Below are positions 60,711 to 64,000 of a stretch of DNA of 64,000 nt, piece by piece (position 1 is the first letter of the stretch; each line of letters starts with the position of its first letter). The position numbers and the translations under genes were made by a program. Where the stretch lies: positions 14,096,001 to 14,160,000 of the forward strand of contig CM073532.1 of NCBI GenBank assembly GCA_037074615.1, in the 5' to 3' direction. This DNA is from Leucaena leucocephala. Taxonomy: Eukaryota > Streptophyta > Magnoliopsida > Fabales > Fabaceae. A model generated the notes under the pieces. The model worked only from the letters and a program-made list of their open reading frames with translations. It did not search any database and had not been told where the DNA came from.

Positions 60711-62549
60711 TGAGAAATTTAATTATAGAGTATTTATTTCTATTTTATTGAACAAAGTATAAGCATCTTTTTAAGCTTAGGGTTAATCCTTTTCTTTCCA
60801 GCAAAATAGGCTTTAGGAAAAGGGAGATCCTTAATATTTACCTCCTTACCTATGGGTATAGAGGCTCCTTGCTTGCTTGACTATGCTTTTTCCTTAGTTT
60901 GTTTCCCTTTGTATGTTGGACTTTGCATTATCTCCTCTTCTTCTTGAATCTTTTGCACTTTTTTCTTGTGCTTGTGAATTCTCCTCTTGGTTTGCTCTCT
61001 TTATCATGAGCTGCTGCTCTTTAGCATTCTTAGATTTCCTAATTATCATCAGTAACAGTGACGGATTTTCAACTTCAAAGTCCTCAATATCTTCCTTGGT
61101 TGCATCCTCTTCCTTGAAATGAACCTTTTTACCACTTCTTAATGAAACCGCATTCAGAACCCTCTAATTAATAGCAGTATTCGAAGGTATGCTGCCACTG
61201 CTCTTTATTTGGATATCACCCATAGTATTGGAGACTTGAGTTAGATGATTGGTAATATCAGTATTCTTAGAACATAACTCCTCAAGTTTCCTCTGCACAT
61301 CTGCATTATCTTTCTATATACTTTGAATAATTGAATCTATGGAGGTGAATTGACCATCATTCTCTTTTAGCTTGTTGTCTTTGCCATTCTATCGTCCATG
61401 GTGTTCATTGGTGTAGCTATACTTTTCAACAATTGAGAAGTCTCATCTTGTCTTTGTGCTGCTAAAGGATTAGGTTAAGCAGGAATAATAGGCCTTACAT
61501 TACTTTGATAGTTGCTTGAAGAAGCACCACCACTTTGGAACTGATTTGGCCTATTGTCACCACTCCCCCACCTAAAATTTAGGTGGTCTCTCCAACTAGT
61601 ATTATATGTATTTGAATAAGGATCTCTCTTTTGGTACTATTTGTCTCTCCCTTGATACATTGCTGCTACTTCTTCATCGTAGCATGCATCATTGAACCGC
61701 ATGACTCACATCCTGTAACTAATACTTGTGAAGTTCCCATTGCATGTACTTGTTTTGTAGAATGCAACTCCCTTTCAAGTAGGTTCATTCTCTTCTCCAT
61801 TTGGTTGCCTAAAGCTATTATATCTGACAAAATCTCCTTGGAGTTACTTGAAGATGATGTGGGCATTCTTCTTGGATCCTTGGATTGATGGTCTTCATTA
61901 ACCATTTTCTGGAATAACTCTTAACTTGCTTGTGGAGTTTTATCTCTTAAAGAACTATTGGCTGCTATATTCAAGGATACTTTGTTGTGAGGAAGTAAAC
62001 CATCAAAGAATGTCTACTAAATTAGCCTTGGTAATGTTGTGGTGCGGACACTGAGCCAGCAAATTTAGAAATCTTGTCCAGTATTCAAGTAATGATTCTT
62101 CATCCTGTTGTAGAATATTTGTAATCTCTTTCTTCATATGAGTGGTCTTGGAGGCCGGGAAGAATTGTTCTAAGAATATTATCTTTAATTGATCCCATGT
62201 AAGAGTTGTTAAGTGATTTGGTAGATTATATAACCACTCCTTATCCTTCCTTTCTACAGTGAATTGGAAACACCTCCACAAGACGTCATCCAATGTAGTC
62301 ATTGAGGCTTCACATAAGAACAAATCATGTACATGGTTTGTAAGTGCCAATGTAGACATTCTCCTGCAAAACCATAAAATTTAGGTAAGGCTGCAATTAA
62401 AGCTCCTTTAATTTCAAAGTTACCTTATCAGTGTAAAAACCATAAGGATCATAGTTCACATGTGAATGGTTTATTTCTCTAACGCTCCTATTATCTTCTA
62501 CATTATTAGGTACTTCATTCTCTCCCTGTCCATTATTAATCTCAGCCAT
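60711..62549 (-). pseudogene. gag: Athila-like gag (backbone element)
   Basis: Minus strand, probable start ATG at 62549 (MAEINNGQGENEVPNNVEDN). The Retrotrans_gag domain is at 62359-62003: SMTTLDDVLWRCFQF, DKEWLYNLPNHLTTLTWDQL, FLEQFFPASKTTHMKKEI, SLLEYWTRFLNLLAQCPHH. Then come a variable linker (EILSDIIALGNQMEKRMNLL), a CESCGS motif (near 61710), a Gly/Asn/Gln-rich stretch (about 61590-61490) and a Lys/Glu-rich region with LPFPKAYFAGKK (about 60830). Stops and frameshifts break it throughout. It is the nucleocapsid/capsid precursor of the backbone Athila element. Confidence 0.85.
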
Positions 62550-62829
62550 ATAAGAAATTTCTAATGGAATCTCTAACTTAAGTCCAATTTAAGATCCCAT
62601 GATACTAGATGATGAACTAGATTATGTTGATCTCCTTTCTTCTTCAGCTACAACTTCACTAGGTCCTTGTTCTTTAAATTCTCTTCTTAGTTTCCTAAGT
62701 TTCCTCTCAATTTCAGGATCAAAAGGCACTAAAGGTTCAGTTCTTCTATGCATTCAACACATAAACAATAAGGGACAATCAAGCAAGCAATCAAAATTAG
62801 ACACAGAAATTTCATAGCAGAAAAATCAA

Positions 62830-63010
62830 TCTGGTCACGATAAAAAGATGTTCAGGTAGTGACTCCTGATCACAGAGAGCAAAAATTTTTAATCTAGTCG
62901 TGACAAAAAATTCTCAAGGTCGTGACTAAAAATCACATAGAGCAATCAAGTACTTTAGTAAGATAATAAGGTCACGACTAAACAAATAATTGGTCACGAC
63001 ACCAAAACAC
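62830..63010. repeat. Decayed TCGCGAC array in backbone Athila leader
   Basis: About six sites, none exact (TCACGA, TCGTGAC, TCACGAC, TAGTGAC), between PBS and gag. The spacer AATCACATAGAGCA and CACAGAGAGCA echo the GCTCTCTGTGATTTT spacer of the young Athila array in reverse. Confidence 0.8.
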
Positions 63011-63197
63011 AGAGAGCAATTTTGCAGAAACTTGGAAAAAATGCAGAATGCTATGCAATGATGTAAATGCCAAAGTGAAAGAAAATAAGATATTTGTCTC
63101 AATTTATGAAAATTTTAATGCTATGCAATGTAAACAACAAAAACTAAAACTCAACAATGCAATCAACAACCAATTGCTAGGGAACCATTTAATTGGC

Positions 63198-63215
63198 TCC
63201 CCGACAATGGCTCCA
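63198..63215 (-). other. Degenerate primer-binding site, backbone Athila
   Basis: Reversed, it reads TGGAGCCATTGTCGGGGA, three changes from the tRNA-Asp site of the young Athila-type element (45038-45055). Confidence 0.8.
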
Positions 63216-63216
63216 A

Positions 63217-64000
63217 TGAAAAGTCTCTGGATTGTCACGATCTTGACTTTCAAAATAAAGATTGAACCTAATAATAAGTATAAGGCATAACCCTATCATT
63301 CTTCTCAAGCAGCCCTTAAAGTCGAATCCTAACAATTGGTGAACAACTTCATTGAAAACCTAAGTAAAAATATGGGTTCTGGTTTTGTTCAAACATTGGT
63401 GCAATAGAATAAAGTGCAATAAAAGTAACTATTTTTTTTTTATTTTTGATTAATGTGAAAATGGTTTGGATTGTAAAAGAAATATGATAGGAAAGACTCT
63501 TGATGATGAAAACATAGCTATCCTCTCTCTTGATATGGAATAGAATTGACTAAATCTTATATAAAACCTCAATCAATCAATCAAGTCCAGTTCATTACTG
63601 AGTTCAAACTCCCTTTTATTAAAGCTTAATTAAAACCGTTCAATGCACTGTTGAAAACCACTTAGTGTGTAGATTGAATTGGATAATGCAAAAACCCTCT
63701 ATTAACTACCAATCGATAGATAAAGACTCTAATCAATTGAATTGATTACTAACAATCGCTAATAATCAACTAACTAACCAAAAATCAAACTAAGATATAT
63801 ATATATATGCAAATCGATAATCACGTCATCAAATCAATTACAAGTATCCAATATGAGAATAATCAATCAATATTCAATCCTCATACATATTATGACATCC
63901 CTAAATCTAGAAATCCCAAACCATGCAATAAGTGCAGACTAAGATAGAATAACTCCCCATTGTAGTTTGTGAGCTCAAGCTGTGTTGTCCATCACCAAGA
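63217..64000 (-). repeat. Backbone Athila 5' LTR, runs off the window
   Basis: Starts TGAAAAGTCTCTGGATTGTC and follows the reversed end of the Athila LTR at 45036, for example AGTATAAGGCATAACCCTAT against AGTATAAGGCACAACCCTAT. Much diverged, so this element is far older than the 43564 copy. Confidence 0.8.

Noticed and set aside
1..64000. Host protein-coding gene, tRNA or rRNA
   Set aside because: No stretch outside the transposable elements remains large enough, and no host-type gene or RNA structure was recognised.

Overview
This window is nuclear DNA from a flowering plant. The evidence is plant LTR-retrotransposon lineages (an Athila-like and a Tekay/Del-like Ty3/gypsy, and a Ty1/copia), a CACTA (En/Spm) transposon, primer-binding sites matching plant initiator tRNA-Met and tRNA-Asp, and very long LTRs. 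The species is not identifiable by eye. I find no host gene, tRNA or rRNA: essentially all 64 kb is transposable element, in one deep nest. Family letters A-F are my own labels for related Tekay-like LTR families. Layout, oldest layer first: (0) An Athila-like gypsy element on the minus strand seems to be the backbone. Its 5' LTR, PBS, leader, gag and protease lie at 57.9-64.0 kb and its RNase H and integrase at 0.9-4.9 kb. (1) The backbone is interrupted by a family-B solo LTR (1334-4068, TSD TTTGG), a CACTA element (from 4914) and a family-F solo LTR (58409-60106, TSD CATTT). (2) The CACTA is interrupted by a minus-strand element D (7974 to about 57880). (3) D is interrupted by element B (8092-43038, TSD CTGTT/TTGTT), a young Athila-type deletion derivative (43564-49362, TSD GGGTG) and a family-E solo LTR (50999-56286, TSD AACAG). 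(4) B is interrupted by a composite C element (8637-15767, TSD CATAT), a complete Tekay-like element A (17290-28910, TSD GGAAT) and a complete copia element (29897-38794, TSD GGTAG). E is interrupted by a copia solo LTR (53380-55312, TSD GTTTT). Each TSD was read directly on both sides. No element here can be autonomous as it stands. A has leader ORF, gag, PR, RT-RH, IN and chromodomain but at least five in-frame stops and a frameshift. The copia has gag to RNase H with at least seven stops and a frameshift. B, C, D and the young Athila derivative are non-autonomous, with internal regions that are mostly non-coding; A may once have supplied proteins for B, C and D. The most unusual signal is a CpG-rich palindromic repeat, core (G)GTCGCGAC(C). 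It occurs in arrays inside otherwise unrelated elements: copia LTRs, non-autonomous Tekay-like elements B and C, Athila LTRs and leaders, and LTR F. It is absent from the coding Tekay element A. Spacers between sites also look related across families, so this is a shared module and not only a shared short motif. Two further points deserve attention: a conserved extra ORF upstream of gag in three Tekay-like elements, and a splice-donor-like site after the LTR TATA box paired with an acceptor-like TTGCAG directly before that ORF.
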